A stretch of 64,000 nt of DNA, from assembly GCA_964036045.1 (NCBI GenBank), contig OZ038382.1, positions 76,979,918-77,043,917 of the forward strand, in the 5' to 3' direction. The position numbers and the translations under genes are program-made. The notes below the pieces were generated by a model. It did no database searches. It had not been told where the DNA came from and saw nothing but the letters and a program-made list of their open reading frames with translations. Positions 44,984 to 56,300 of this stretch are shown here, one piece after another. Each line of letters starts with the position of its first letter. Position 1 is the stretch's first letter. Source of the DNA: Eutreptiella sp. 'Long Island Sound 2002'. Lineage: Eukaryota; Euglenozoa; Euglenophyceae; Eutreptiales; Eutreptiaceae.

Positions 44984-45339
44984 TTATTTTCAAGAAAACC
45001 GACTGCCCGGGAAAATGATTTATTCCTCCAAAAATGAAGTACTTTTTTGCGAAAACCATGACTTTTTGTTTCCTCTACCACTTATGCTTTCCAATAAAAA
45101 CACCCATGAGCTTTCAATTTTTTCGAAAACCAGTTTTTGAGAATCATGTTGCACGCAGCACCCCAAGAAGCATTTTTTGGCACCCCTTCTTTGCGCAAGG
45201 CCTCGCGCAAACACCAACACAAGAGCGCAATACAGTGCATCACAGGGAAAAATGTGCCGCACAAGGTGACAGCAAAAAAATCGTCGAAGAGGAATGGATA
45301 GCGCGAGCCCTCGCGCATAATATATCAGAACAAACCAAG

Positions 45340-48055
45340 AAATTACTTTTTCTTCGGAACAACCTGCATCTTAGAACCCAGAGCCTTAGCAACGGACGTC
45401 TTACCCTTTGGCGGTGGCTTTGCGGGCTCGCTTCTTGGTTGGGACTAAAGAGCTGGCTGCTTGAATGGAACCCTGGCCCCGGTTTCCTCGGACCTCTGCT
45501 TCTCTGCCGCTTTCTTCGCTGCCTTGCCTTGGGAGACCTGAGGTTCCTCCTCCTCTTCTTCCTCGCCCTCCGCCTCTTTATTCCCATCGCTCTCCTCGGA
45601 TTCTGCACCAGTAACCGACTTTGCTGCCTGAGGCTTGGAAGCAGTCTTCTTCTTCTTGGGGGCTGGTTCCCCACCAGTAGACTTCCGCTTTGCACGGGCC
45701 AGTGCTTCTGCAGCTTGACCTTTCTCAACAGTCTCTTCCTCCTCCAGCGACAATGCCTCAGAACCCAACTTGTCATCGCGAACTGAAAGGGGAATACCGT
45801 GGTTTGCCCAGTTTGCCTGCTGGTCCCAATCACCAGACGCGTCCAGTTTCAACCCTTGTGTCAAGACATGGTTCAACTGAGTCTGCACTCTGTTGACCGA
45901 ATCGGAGAGATTGTCGGTGGTGACACCAAGAAGGTACATGCGAGAATCCGGCTCGATGGACGCAATTCTGCACACCAGGTCTGGCTGGTGATCAATGAAC
46001 ACAAACGAAGGCTTGAAGCTCTCATCCTGCTTCAGGTAATGGAGGTGAGTATTGAAATACCACATAACCGTCGTTATCGGAAGGGGACCGCCAAACTCAA
46101 CAGCATCCATCTCCTCTACTTGAGTAGGTCCAAATGTCAGAGACTTCGGAGTCTGCAATAAGGGAGAAGTTATTGCGCGAGGCCTCGCGCCAAGAGCGGA
46201 CGTAATGACGGAATTATACCTTTCTCGTCCAGCTATCAGGTGACAAAATCAGCAACCAGCAAACGTCGAACGTTGTAGGATCCCCTGCTGGCTTCGGTTT
46301 GACTGGCCAACTGAAGATGGGAACACGCAACATGTCAGCCATGCGCGGCGCGTTGAAATCATCGTTGAGACGCCTCTCTGTTCCCGTTTCCAGCACGTCG
46401 AACATGTTGTCGACAACAGGTTGAGAGCCGCAGATAAGGGTATCGGCACGCGCCATTTCTTCATACAGCCAGGCTGGGCACATCATCTCAGGAGCAAGAT
46501 GTTCAAATATGTCGCCGTTGATGACAATCAGGTTCTCGTCAATCTCAATAAATTGCCTCGGGGGATTCTGGGCCAAAGCTGCAATTTGGGTCGCCTTAAT
46601 TGTGATAGTTTGACTTGCCAGTAATGGATCCTGCTGTTCCACTGTCTTGTTTTTGGACGTTGAGGATTTTCAGGAAGGCGGGTTTGCCTTTCTCTGCCAC
46701 CTGCCACAGTGGTGCGCGAATCATGGATTTCCATGCCGGCCATGGACCGCGACTTTTGCCTTCAGACTCACGCCAGTAGCCCCATGTACCAAGAGTCACC
46801 TTTAGGGCAGGCCTTCCAAGTGCAGCAACCTCTTTGCGGGTGCGCATGTCCTTGGCTAAAGAACAGAAATGGAGAAGGTGCAGCGCACCAATGCAGAAAC
46901 GGAACCCACGTCTCGTCGATGGTACACACCTTTCTCAGGTCGAACGTACTGGCCTTTGTGCGGGTGGTCCAGATGCATTAAGACCCACTGGTCAAGGCTG
47001 ATGTCGTTGAACGAATTCTGCAAGGACTCAAGGATTGTTTGTTCTTCCTGCATCACTTCTGCCACTTTCTTGTAGAACTCCGGCAAGAGGATCCCGTCCA
47101 GTTTCTTCAGCGCGTTCTTCGTGACTTTCTCCCCTTTGTCGTGGAAACTTCTGCAGACCTTTCACAGCTTCCAGACCAGCATAGTAGGCAAACGTCATGA
47201 AATCCTTCCACAATTGATACGTTTTGTCCTGAAAGTGACAACGTTATGCGCGGGGCCGCGCGCAACGAACAGCATCGAAACAACGATTAGTGAACATACG
47301 AGTTGACCAGGCTGCTTCAGTTGGAACCAGGGCACTCATCTGCACAGCATCCACAATGGCGATCTTGAGATTGCTGTACGTGTCAGCCAGGCCTCGCCGC
47401 CGCTGATCTTCAACACATCGAATGAGGTTATCTGCTGCCTCATACAGCGGTATTGGCTCAAGGTCTTTTGCGCCTCCTTGTGCTTGTCCCGCCAGTTTTG
47501 CACGGAAGGCCCACGGTGTTGTAGGCTTCAGAATATCGGCGATGCATGTAGTATGCCACTGCTGCAGATCCAGACACGCTGTGCGTCGCTTCTCCCGAAC
47601 CTTCGCAACCGCTTCCACGCTGTGCTGTCCAGATACACACCAATAATAGCCATCTGCAAATATGAGACACGTCCATGCGCCAGGGCTCGCGCAACCAGTA
47701 GAGTGAACAGTCGGTTGGCAACATACTATTGTATCCAGAGAACAACGTGTAATGGGCCTGTTGGCGGTGCTGCTTGCAGTGACTCAATACGCTTCTGCAG
47801 TAACTTCGTATACTTCCGTCTGATCTGTCCTTTTGTCTTCTCCTGGTCGATTCTCACATTCTCCAGCTCAACCTCCAGCTGCCTCCCATCCGGCTTCAAG
47901 TGGTTCTCGATCTCAGTACCCAAGGTTAGGCCAGGATCTGGTGTTTCCTTCTTCTTCCGCCCCTTCTTTGGTGTTCCAGCCTCTGATCCTGAGGTCCCAG
48001 GGTCATAGTCGGTATCTTCTCGTTCCTCGGCTGTTTTTTTGGCGGTGCTTGCCAT
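45340..48055 (-). CDS. unrecognised multi-exon nuclear-type protein gene (E1)
   Basis: Minus strand, start probably ATG 48055 (MASTAKKTAEEREDTDYDPG). I place four introns (46153-46219, 46856-46929, 47229-47299, 47654-47726). The frame joins exactly across the first two, for example SPDSWTRK to TPKSLTFGPTQ. Phase is not restored across the other two, and 1-nt disruptions lie near 47150 and 46650, so the gene is either damaged or affected by base errors. The product, about 800 residues, is hydrophilic with a Lys/Glu-rich C-terminal part, PAPKKKKTASK (a nuclear-localisation-type motif) and an acidic EEEEEEE run. A UAG at 45445 is followed in frame by a Lys-rich tail to UAA near 45340. I recognise no domain. 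It could be a host gene or part of an unknown DNA transposon. Confidence 0.55.
46153..46219 (-). other. intron (67 nt) with palindrome
   Basis: Minus-strand donor AAAG/GTATAATTCC and acceptor TTATTGCAG/ACTCCG. Removal joins two open frames in phase 0. The palindrome 46173-46190 lies inside. Confidence 0.8.
46856..46929 (-). other. intron (74 nt) without palindrome
   Basis: Donor GAGAAAG/GTGTGTACC, acceptor TTCTGTTCTTTAG/CCAAGG after a pyrimidine-rich tract. Removal joins YVRPEK to AKDMRTRKEV in phase 1. This is the only one of the four introns lacking the GGCC palindrome. Confidence 0.75.
47229..47299 (-). other. intron (71 nt) with palindrome
   Basis: Donor CAACTC/GTATGTTCAC, acceptor GTTGTCACTTTCAG/GACAAAACG. 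Palindrome 47247-47264 inside. The flanking frames do not join in phase as sequenced. Confidence 0.65.
47654..47726 (-). other. intron (73 nt) with palindrome
   Basis: Donor ATACAATA/GTATGTTGCC, acceptor CTCATATTTGCAG/ATGGC. Palindrome 47676-47693 inside. The downstream exon joins in phase only with an alternative frame of the upstream exon. Confidence 0.65.
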
Positions 48056-48289
48056 TCTGCGATAAGAAGAAAACCTGTATTGCAGAATCGAAAAATTGAA
48101 AAGGGTTAAAATCATCGTCAATAATGCATATGTGACGCGTTTTTGGCGAAAACGAGTACAGTATGGTTGAGAATGCAAAGCTGGAGGGGCACGCCACTGT
48201 TTTTGACTGTCAACCTTGCGTGAGGCCTCGCGCAAGAGAGAGGGTGTAATAACCTGCTGTATCATGCTGTTTGCGCGAGGCCTGGCGCA

Positions 48290-50267
48290 TCACTGCATGT
48301 TCTCCAATCTTCTTCGAACGTTTCGCAGCGTGTCGGCCTCTCTCTGTTCCTCCAACACACTGCGTTGGGGAATCAGCTCCGACAATTTTCGCTTAAGACC
48401 AGCCTTAAGTGGCCCCTGCTGCGTCAGCACCAACAACACAGACACAAGGATTTGTTTGTAGTGGTTAGAAACCTTTGGAATTAGAAGAGACGGTGGAAAG
48501 TTAGGTACACCCCTGCGCGGCCAATGTCCCTGAATTGTACAAGTAGGCTCAGCACACCACCTAACCCAAGGTACATATACACGCTCTGCGTTCAAGTAAG
48601 CAGTTAACCGCTGACGCACGTAATTGACAAAGGAATTGAGGATTTTGCAGACGTTCACCCTGTGACCTTCTTTGCGGATAGTGATGAGATGGTACAGATC
48701 GTCAACATCTTCAATGGTCACTGCACCTCTGTTTTGGCCCTTCTTTGTCACAAGGCTGGAGAGCAGACTTTCACAAAACTCCTCGGCAAAAGCCTGTCCA
48801 GGCATGGCTGTGTGCCATGCAGTGTGGCACACTAGCGCATTTGCGAAAGTGCGTTCGTACTTCAAAAGTGTGTTCCCCATGTTCAAACGGTCTAACACAC
48901 ACATAATGATCTGCAATCCCTCAGAAGCAGAAACACCCGTCTCCCCGGCACCATTGCACTGTCTAACGAGGTGTCCTAGGTATAGTAACATAGGACGGTA
49001 TTGTGTTAACAGAACCTGCATGGCCTTACACACAGCGTAACGGAGGCGACCTCGCCGATTTACCGGACGTGCCAGCCCAAGGGAATGACATTTTCTGTTG
49101 AGGCGCCGTTTGTGGGGGCCCATACCCAACAGCATTGCGCCGACAGTTATCTCCATTGTGATCAGCTTGGGAAAACAGGGGACTGTGTCACCGCTGCGCA
49201 GCAAACCTTTACGGAAGAAAGTCACAATCGGCCAAAGTGAGCGGAATGTTTGTGTAACGCAAAAATTTGTACGCGTGCCAGAAACCGTACAATATAGGGT
49301 GTGACCGCAAGAAAAGCCGGACATTCCCACCGGTTGTTTTTTTCACCATACATCATCTTACAAATGCGGTAATGGATGTTCTCATCACACAAAACAGGGA
49401 CAATTGGTCGAGTGTGCTGCGCCAAGTCCCTAGTGAATTGCAATAGGTTAAGCAGTGAGACGTTGCCGCTCACCTTTTCTTTGCTTAGACAAGAGGGTCG
49501 CCAATGTGGTCTCTTGGCAGGTACAGGGCGAATAATGTCAAGCGGCGCCCTAATGTATCGAACAACTGGCCGCGTGCTTGCAAATCCCAGGTCACGCAGG
49601 ATACGTGCAAAGGTTCCCTCGGTGTTCCCCAGCATGCCTGCAACAACAGGAACACGCCGTTCAAGCTCTTCCAGGCTAGGATGACCATGCCAGTAGCGCG
49701 GTGCATCCCTCAGTAGCAAAACAGCCAACGCTGTTGCGTTAAGGCTTTTGTCGTTCTTGTCAGGATTTGTGGTAAACTGTTTGTTGTCCCAGTTGTCCAT
49801 CCATAACACAACCCACTGGGGTGTATTTTGATCCATGTAGTCTGTAACCTGACTGCGGCCTTTTCCTTCACCAAAGGTGCGCTATATCGCGCCAGAACTG
49901 ACCTTGCTAAAATGCGACGCTGCGCCCTACTTCCCTCTATCGCAACAACTGACTTTGGTTTTCCCTGCTATGGAACTGCGCGGTGGCGCATCAGCAAATA
50001 AAGGTGCCAGGCCTCCTCTATCAAAACACCAACCCAACTCTTGCCTTCTGCCGCAATCGCTTTTTCAACGCTGCAACGCGTCCGTTCATTTTTGCGCAGA
50101 CGCAGAAAAAACACAAACAACAATCGCGCGCCCTCGTCCCCCTGTTTTAGCCCTTCCCACAATTCTTCTGCCGTGTGATACGGCGGTTCCCCTGAGCAGA
50201 CATCGCGGAAAGCTTCAGATGCTGCGGCCACTGTCTTCTGAAGGTCCACCTCTTTTAGAGGGGGCAT
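48290..50267 (-). CDS. unrecognised gene (E2), two or three frames
   Basis: The minus strand has open frames 50267-49968 (MPPLKEVDLQKTVAAASEAF), 49836-49222 (MDQNTPQWVVLWMDNWDNKQ) and 49330-48290, ending in UGA. A frame change near 49260-49330 and an interruption at 49850-49968 may be introns or indels. A candidate intron there contains GGCGCGATATAGCGC. The third part is long, with no low complexity: LRYAVCKAMQVLLTQYRPML, GLQIIMCVLDRLNMGNTLLK and VNVCKILNSFVNYVRQRL. The stop codon touches a palindrome at 48271-48289. I recognise no domain. Its partner E1 lies just downstream on the same strand, 235 bp away. Confidence 0.5.
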
Positions 50268-50276
50268 TGTTGCTGT

Positions 50277-51016
50277 GAAAAATAATTGCGTAACTGTATC
50301 TGCGTAAAATTCGCTGTTTGAAAAACATTCTTGCTTTGAAACATCAACCTGTCACACAGTTTTCCCGCAACCAATTATTCTATGATTCGCTTGTCGCATG
50401 CACCATTTTCGGTTAACTGTAACTCACTGGTGGTCACACATTTGACTATTTAATCCTGATTGCGGTACCCAGTTGCGGCGCGCTACCATCGCTGTTGGGC
50501 AGTGAAGCCAGCGGTGACCACAGTAGGACAACTGGAGATGCCGGCGGGACCTGTATGGGCGCCCATGCAGCAGCGCCGCATCAAGGGAATGCACATGCTG
50601 TGTATTTGGTGGGTCTGTTCCCTTTCTTGTTTCTATGAACGCTTATGACATCCATTGCGCGAGGCCTCGCGCAATGATCACCGAAACTTGAATGTTTCTC
50701 ATGCGCTGTTCCATGAGCGAGGCCTCGCGCTTGAAACTACAATTTGTTCCGGAACATTTATACTTTTCAAGTTTCCTGGCTACACAATTGTTGAACTTTA
50801 TTCGTTAATAGATCCATTTCTATCACGCTATCCTGATAATGGTACTAAGTTACGTGTATAAATACGACAGGTTTCTATTTTTCGACAACCTGCCTAATGT
50901 GTTGTGCTGTAATACATTAATCCGACACAAATGAGCGTCTTTGCGCAAGGCCTCGCACAAAGAATAGTCACAAAACAATACTCTTCCCTGTCTCGCCCAT
51001 GGGAGACGTTATTCTT
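50277..51016. other. intergenic region with three palindromes
   Basis: A+T-richer sequence upstream (minus-strand sense) of E2, holding three of the GGCC palindromes (50653-50676, 50715-50732, 50941-50960). No open frame with a recognisable product. It ends where the element C LTR starts. Confidence 0.5.
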
Positions 51017-53118
51017 TGAAGCCGGTTCGGACCCCTGTGGCCATCTTTGGGTCACTTGGGGTGTGTATCTATGTGCCGGCAAGCCGCATCTGGCTGATAT
51101 CATACTCTCCCATCCAGCTGACCTAACCTGATGTGATAGTGTGATAGGCTTGGCCATTCCAGCTATGAGCGGCCACATTCACAACCGAGGTGCCGCCGGC
51201 TGAGATTTATATATCAGAATATCAGGAATCAACAGGGTTTTTTTATCATAATGTTTCCGTAATTTTTCAGCCTTTCGTTCTGATTGTCAATGTATCGGCG
51301 ACTGTCAGTTGGCTCGCGATTTTGCGGTAACCGATTGGTTAACTGTTATTTCCAGATATTTTAGCGGAAACCCCGATGAAGGGTCAGATTTCATCAGTAA
51401 AGGGTTCGTTGCCTCCGCGATTTTCATGTTATACACTCGCAAAATTAATCCGTTTTTTTCAGATATTCAGAATCAGATTTTCGATTTCGAGGTCACCGCA
51501 CTTGATATGATGAATTTCGAGTGGTCCTACATTTTTCTCCGATCACGAATCAACCTTCCTTTTGTTGTCTCCTTCAATTTCCTTGGAGATATTATCGAAA
51601 CAGAAATGATTCGTGAGGCCACTTTGAAAGGTCATATCTCCAGCTCACGGCGAGGAGTTACAATTTTGAGATATGGGCTAGAATCGCCTTGGTCTCAACT
51701 TAATTTAGAGAGCGTCAAACGCCTTTGATGTGTACACATGCCCGGTGTAGCAAGGGATGATGGTCAAGAGGGTAGAAAGTGATATATAAATCTTGGACCA
51801 TGCCACCGAATATCTTAATGCGACTTCCGAGTGTACCGCATGAGTGTTGGTGTTGCATAGAAACTTTTCTTTGGGTTCTCACGTATTTTTAACGTGAAGT
51901 TATGTCCATGGACGGGCATGGCATATCATTGTGGGAGCCACTTTTAAGGGTATGTGTTATATGGATGGTATGTGCTTCCCTATGCTCACGCCCATGTTAT
52001 ATATATCCGTTTGTAAGAAGATATGTGGAGTCATACGTGGCAAGGGCCTCGCCCATGTCCTAATGGTGAGCTCCATAGCGTTAGACTAAGTCTACCGCAC
52101 ATATAGTGCATGTGGGAGGGCTTACAGAGCGACCCACAAGCGCCACTATCAATTTTCCCATTTTCATGGTGCGCATCGTGAGGAGGTTTGAAGGTGTCTC
52201 TATGCGTCCATGTGGGGATCCAAGTGGGGGGATTGTTTGCAAATGGTCCTAAGCAATTGTGTTTTGAACCATATGTTGATACCATGGGTGAGCGAAGTTA
52301 AATACTATTGTGATTATCTTGAATTTGGCAACATTTGCATGTTTTTGACCTCATTTTATGCTCATTCTTGTATTTTATGTGCTCAACTGGTCGGCTGACA
52401 GTAAAGTGCCTAGAGATCCGTGAACTATGGTATGTTGCCTATATGTTGGCATATACTTCAGTGTTGCACCACACCATATGCCAGATCAGATGGTCACTTT
52501 GGCGTGGCACACGAGGCCTCACAAAATCAGGTCTCAAATTCGTGAGTTGACTTGTGAAGCATGGCATGTGTATATCCGGAGGGGTTTGGGAGCCAATGTT
52601 GGGATATTCCTGGGCATGGATCTTTGGTCTATATCACCCTTGTATATTACTTTCCGGTTTGACACATGCATGGAGCATTTGAACATTTGCCGTATGCATT
52701 TTTGAGTATATAATTGAATTTTGGGCACTATGGTGTGATTTGCCTGATTTTGCTAGGTTGTGAGGTCATCTTCATGGGGCAATTCTCCAAGCCCAATCGA
52801 CTCCAAGTCCAACCAAGGTTATGTCAGGGTAGGACAGGGTCTTCAGTTCCACTCTAGGCCATGACACGCCAATTCCCCTATTGGGCTAGGATTTAGAGGC
52901 TTGGGAGGGAACACATTTTTGGGGTTTGTGTAGTGACTTTTGACACATGGCATTTAGCCATCTTATTTGACTTTGTTTCAGGGCATCATGTTGGTGAGTC
53001 AAGGGAAGGTCCTGAGTCCAGGGAATGAGGGGTCTATGGCTGTGATTGTGTACGTTTCCATCTCTCCCCATTATTGCTTGAATTGTGTTCATATGCCAAT
53101 TTCAGGGCTTCCTCTTTG
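51017..53118 (+). repeat. 5' LTR of element C (right end uncertain)
   Basis: Starts TGAAGCCGGTTCGGACC and matches 61899-64000 base for base with few differences for at least 2.1 kb. The true end lies somewhere between 53118 and the gag start at 53358, because the 3' copy leaves the window. GAGTGTCA near 53208 is one possible end. Confidence 0.8.
51309..51728 (+). CDS. open frame inside the element C 5' LTR
   Basis: An unrecognised protein of about 140 codons with no ATG at its start; the open frame reaches further left to a UAA near 51260. It matches the 3' LTR copy (62191-62610) and, more distantly but without gaps, the A2 LTR frame (39576-39142). Conserved blocks are LTVI.RYFS, ASAIF, YTR..NP.FS, NQIFDF, FEWSY and RIN. 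Retrotransposon LTRs seldom encode protein; selection on the frame is inferred from the gap-free alignment and a Ser codon switch. It may be expressed as an exon of a larger product. Confidence 0.45.
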   Translation: MARDFAVTDWLTVISRYFSGNPDEGSDFISKGFVASAIFMLYTRKINPFFSDIQNQIFDFEVTALDMMNFEWSYIFLRSRINLPFVVSFNFLGDIIETEMIREATLKGHISSSRRGVTILRYGLESPWSQLNLESVKRL

Positions 53119-53357
53119 GTGCACCTCTATGTACATGCCCAACGCCCGTGTCTCCGTGTGCACTGTGAGACGACCGGCGTGTTGAAAGGAGTTGTTGAGT
53201 GTCAACGCGGGACCTCAAACACCCTTGGAAGCCCTCAGTGTGGATTGATTGGATTTGGATTGTATTTGGGATTTGGTTATTGCAAGGGATCAGGATTTGG
53301 GTGAAGGAGCCATTTTTACTATTGTTTGTGGGAAATCGTGCAGGATAAGGCAAGATC
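53119..53357 (+). other. LTR end and leader of element C
   Basis: Contains the unresolved 5' LTR end and the untranslated leader. No TGG-type tRNA primer site stands out. Confidence 0.5.
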
Positions 53358-56300
53358 ATGCAGAACCTGGTGAGAAGCAAGACCATAGGAGTGACAGGAA
53401 ATGGTGGAAGGGGTACAGCAGGGGCTGGTCCTGGTAGGGACCTTCTTTATGGTAGCAGAGGAGTACCTGCCCCCTACCGCCGCACCAGGGACCTGGGCCC
53501 TCATGAGCCCTGCCCAAGGAGGTCCCGGGTGCAGATCGTCGAGTCCGTGGAGTCGACGCCGGACTGGGAAGCCCGAGAAGAGCAAAGATGCTCAGAACGG
53601 AGAGCCCTTGCAGGACATGGGCTAGACATGGAGGACCTGGCCTCCATGTGTGAAAGGCAATGCCGCAAGGCTTGCAATCTCCGCTCCGCTGCGGAGGAGT
53701 TGGAGGAGACTGGCAGCAACGGCAGAGCCCGGCGTTACCGGAAGCGCGGGTCCCCAAAACCCGCGGCGGAAGCCAGGGGGATGGAGACGGATTCCAGCCT
53801 GGTCAGGCTGTGGTCAGCTGCAGATTCCGAGGGGCATTCCGATGGCTATCGGACCGCTTTCCCTTCGGACTTGGAGGAGATGGCCATACCGCCCACAGGG
53901 GTGCCCACGGCCCCCGAACCCAGCCTGGAGCATGACGCCGAGGCGTTGGAGAGGCCTGCCAGAGCCAGAACGAGGCCTGTGGCCCGGCACACGGAGCCAA
54001 CGCGGGATAGCATGGGCGACACACCCATGGCGGAGGAGTCCGAGGCGCCGGGAACCGTGGGATGCGCCGGACCAGGTGCAAAGCACGTTGAGTGCCACTG
54101 CGAGCACGTATCCTTCCTCATCGGCAAGTACCCAAAGATGGGAATGGACGCCATCATGCAACACCTCGACCGCCTGGACAACGCGAAGGACGGCCTAGAG
54201 GAGGACGTCGCGGGGATCCTGGATGACCAGTCGGCAGCGAAGAGAGACATGGCGGAGCTGCGAGCGGAGCAGGACCGGTACCGGGACAGGCTGGAGATGG
54301 CCCTGCAGAAGCAGCAGCGAGTGGTGGACAGCCTCCCCCACCTGTTGGAGGACATGTTGGGACGCCTGAAAAGGTTAGAGGAGTCACAACCCCTCGCCTC
54401 GGGTCTGGAGCTCCCTACAAGGCCGGCAACGGCAGAGCTGGTGGAGCGGGTTAAGACCCTCAGGGGCGCCATGGAGCAACCCATGGGCGGCCCTGCAGAG
54501 GCACCTTACGTGCCTCCGCATGTTGACCCGGGTGCGCTGCCGTTTGTTCCCATGTTCAGCGAATCCATAATGCTCGGGGAGCATACGGCACCGGCTGGGT
54601 CCATGCGGGAAGAGCACGCAACCACAGACCCAAGGAGCCTGACGGTACAGATGTCCCATGCCGCCCAGGATCCACCGGCCACTACGACTGCCCATGCAGT
54701 TTATGCGGAGGAGGAGATCCAAAACCAGACCATGCAGGGGCGAACCATGGGAAGGGCCGACGGACATGGTCGAGGCCATCCAGGCGGAAACCTGTGGGTG
54801 AAGGACCCCACTACGGGGATATGGACAGCCGGTGGAGCAAGTCTTTCCCGCATCCGAAACCCCATGGGTTCAGGCCCAAATGGACCGCACTCCATGGAGG
54901 AGAGGGATGTACGGGGAGTGTACTCACACCCCCGGCCACAGGTGGTATCCGTCTCGGTGGAGTGGTGGCTGCGGCCGTCGGAGACGCCATCAGGATTGAC
55001 GACCTCAGGGGAATCAAAATCCCCTACTACGATGGCAACCCCTCCAACCTGGATGACTTCATCCTGGATTGGGAGGACTTCGCCGAGGAGGTCGTGGGCG
55101 AGATGAAGGGAGCGCCAAGGGACAAGTGGGTATGTCGGACATTCCCACACAGGCTGGCGCAGGACCTGAAGGAGGAGCTCAGGGATCAGATCCGCGAGGG
55201 ATTGATCCAGACGGAGCAGGCCTGCCTCCAGTGGCTGGAGGAAGAGGAGCGAGTGGACGCCCCCAACCAGAAGGTGGAGAATTTGTGAGCCATTCCGCTG
55301 CCGCTGGGGCGCGGGGAACTGGGGGTCCGGGAATGGAATCGGTACATCCGCAAGTACCGAAGAAGCCTCAAGCTGGTGAAGGACTGGAATGAGGCCAGCG
55401 AGATCCGACACCTGCTGAAGGACGTCCTCCCCGGCCACTGGAAGAGGAGAGTGGAGGACCAGGAGAAGAAGAGAGCAAAGAAGCGCGTGGCCGTACGGAT
55501 CATGGCATCGGAGGACACCCACGCCGGAATAATGGAGTTTTTCCGGCGAAACCTCGGCGAGCCCAGCCGAATGTTGGGGTTGAAGAACGCCGTCTATGTG
55601 GAGGTATTCGGCGACACCATGGGGCAAAGGCTGATGCGCCTCAACAACGTGGAGTGGAGGCGCGGAGAGCCGCTGAGGATGCAGGTCATCCTCGCCCGCA
55701 TGAGCCTGGACGAGATCGTGAAGTACATCATGGTGGAGCTGAAGCTCAACGCCAAGAACGAGGCCCATGTGCAGGATGGAAAAGGCCAAGGACATCGAGG
55801 TCATCGAGAAGAATGCCACAGCCAAGAGGTCAAGGGGGACACGGTCGGCACCGCGGAGGAAGGGAGTGGAAGCGGCCAAGATCTCTGGACCGCGACCACC
55901 CTAGAGGATCATGAAGAAGCCCATTTCTTTGCGTTCGTAGCGCACAATATGAAGGAGAATGGGCAGGACAGGTCCAGGTGGAACCGCCTGGACCCCAGGA
56001 CCAAGAACCGCAGAGAACCGCGGAGGATCGGGAACCCGCCGCTCTCGTTCCGCGAGTACAGATGACAGCACACCGGTTGCTGGGTCTGCTACGGCAAGGG
56101 GAACAACCATGCACATGACTACCGGCATTGCAAGGTATATGAGGATGACAAGAAGACCTACTTCGCCGCCCATCCTGACAAGAAGCCCAAGGAACAACGA
56201 ATTGCGAATTCGAAGGCAAAGGGCGGAGACGGTGGAAAAGGCCAAGGAAAGGGCCAAGGGAAAGGCGGAGGAAAAGGCTATGGTGGAGGACCCGGCCCAG

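Larger units (their letters stand above)
45191..50960. repeat. family of ten short palindromes, consensus TTGCGCGAGGCCTCGCGCAA
   Basis: Copies at 45191-45210, 45301-45316, 46173-46190, 47247-47264, 47676-47693, 48215-48236, 48271-48289, 50653-50676, 50715-50732 and 50941-50960. All are perfect or near-perfect inverted repeats centred on GGCC. The copy at 50653-50676 is a perfect 24-nt palindrome. Three lie inside predicted introns, two flank the gap between the two genes, and five lie outside the genes. I found none elsewhere in the window. Confidence 0.85.

Noticed and set aside
45445-46642. Possible Ulp1-type cysteine protease in gene E1 (VCWLLILSP resembling the HW-x-L segment)
   Set aside because: The catalytic His, Asp, Gln and Cys cannot be located with confidence; similarity is too weak to call.
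46856-46929. A transposase-like reading with TIDETWV
   Set aside because: The stretch has a GT donor, a pyrimidine tract and an AG acceptor, and its removal joins the flanking frames in phase; it is an intron.
45191-50960. Palindromes as HIP1-like sites or restriction recognition sequences
   Set aside because: HIP1 is GCGATCGC and cyanobacterial; the core here is different, longer and local to one locus.
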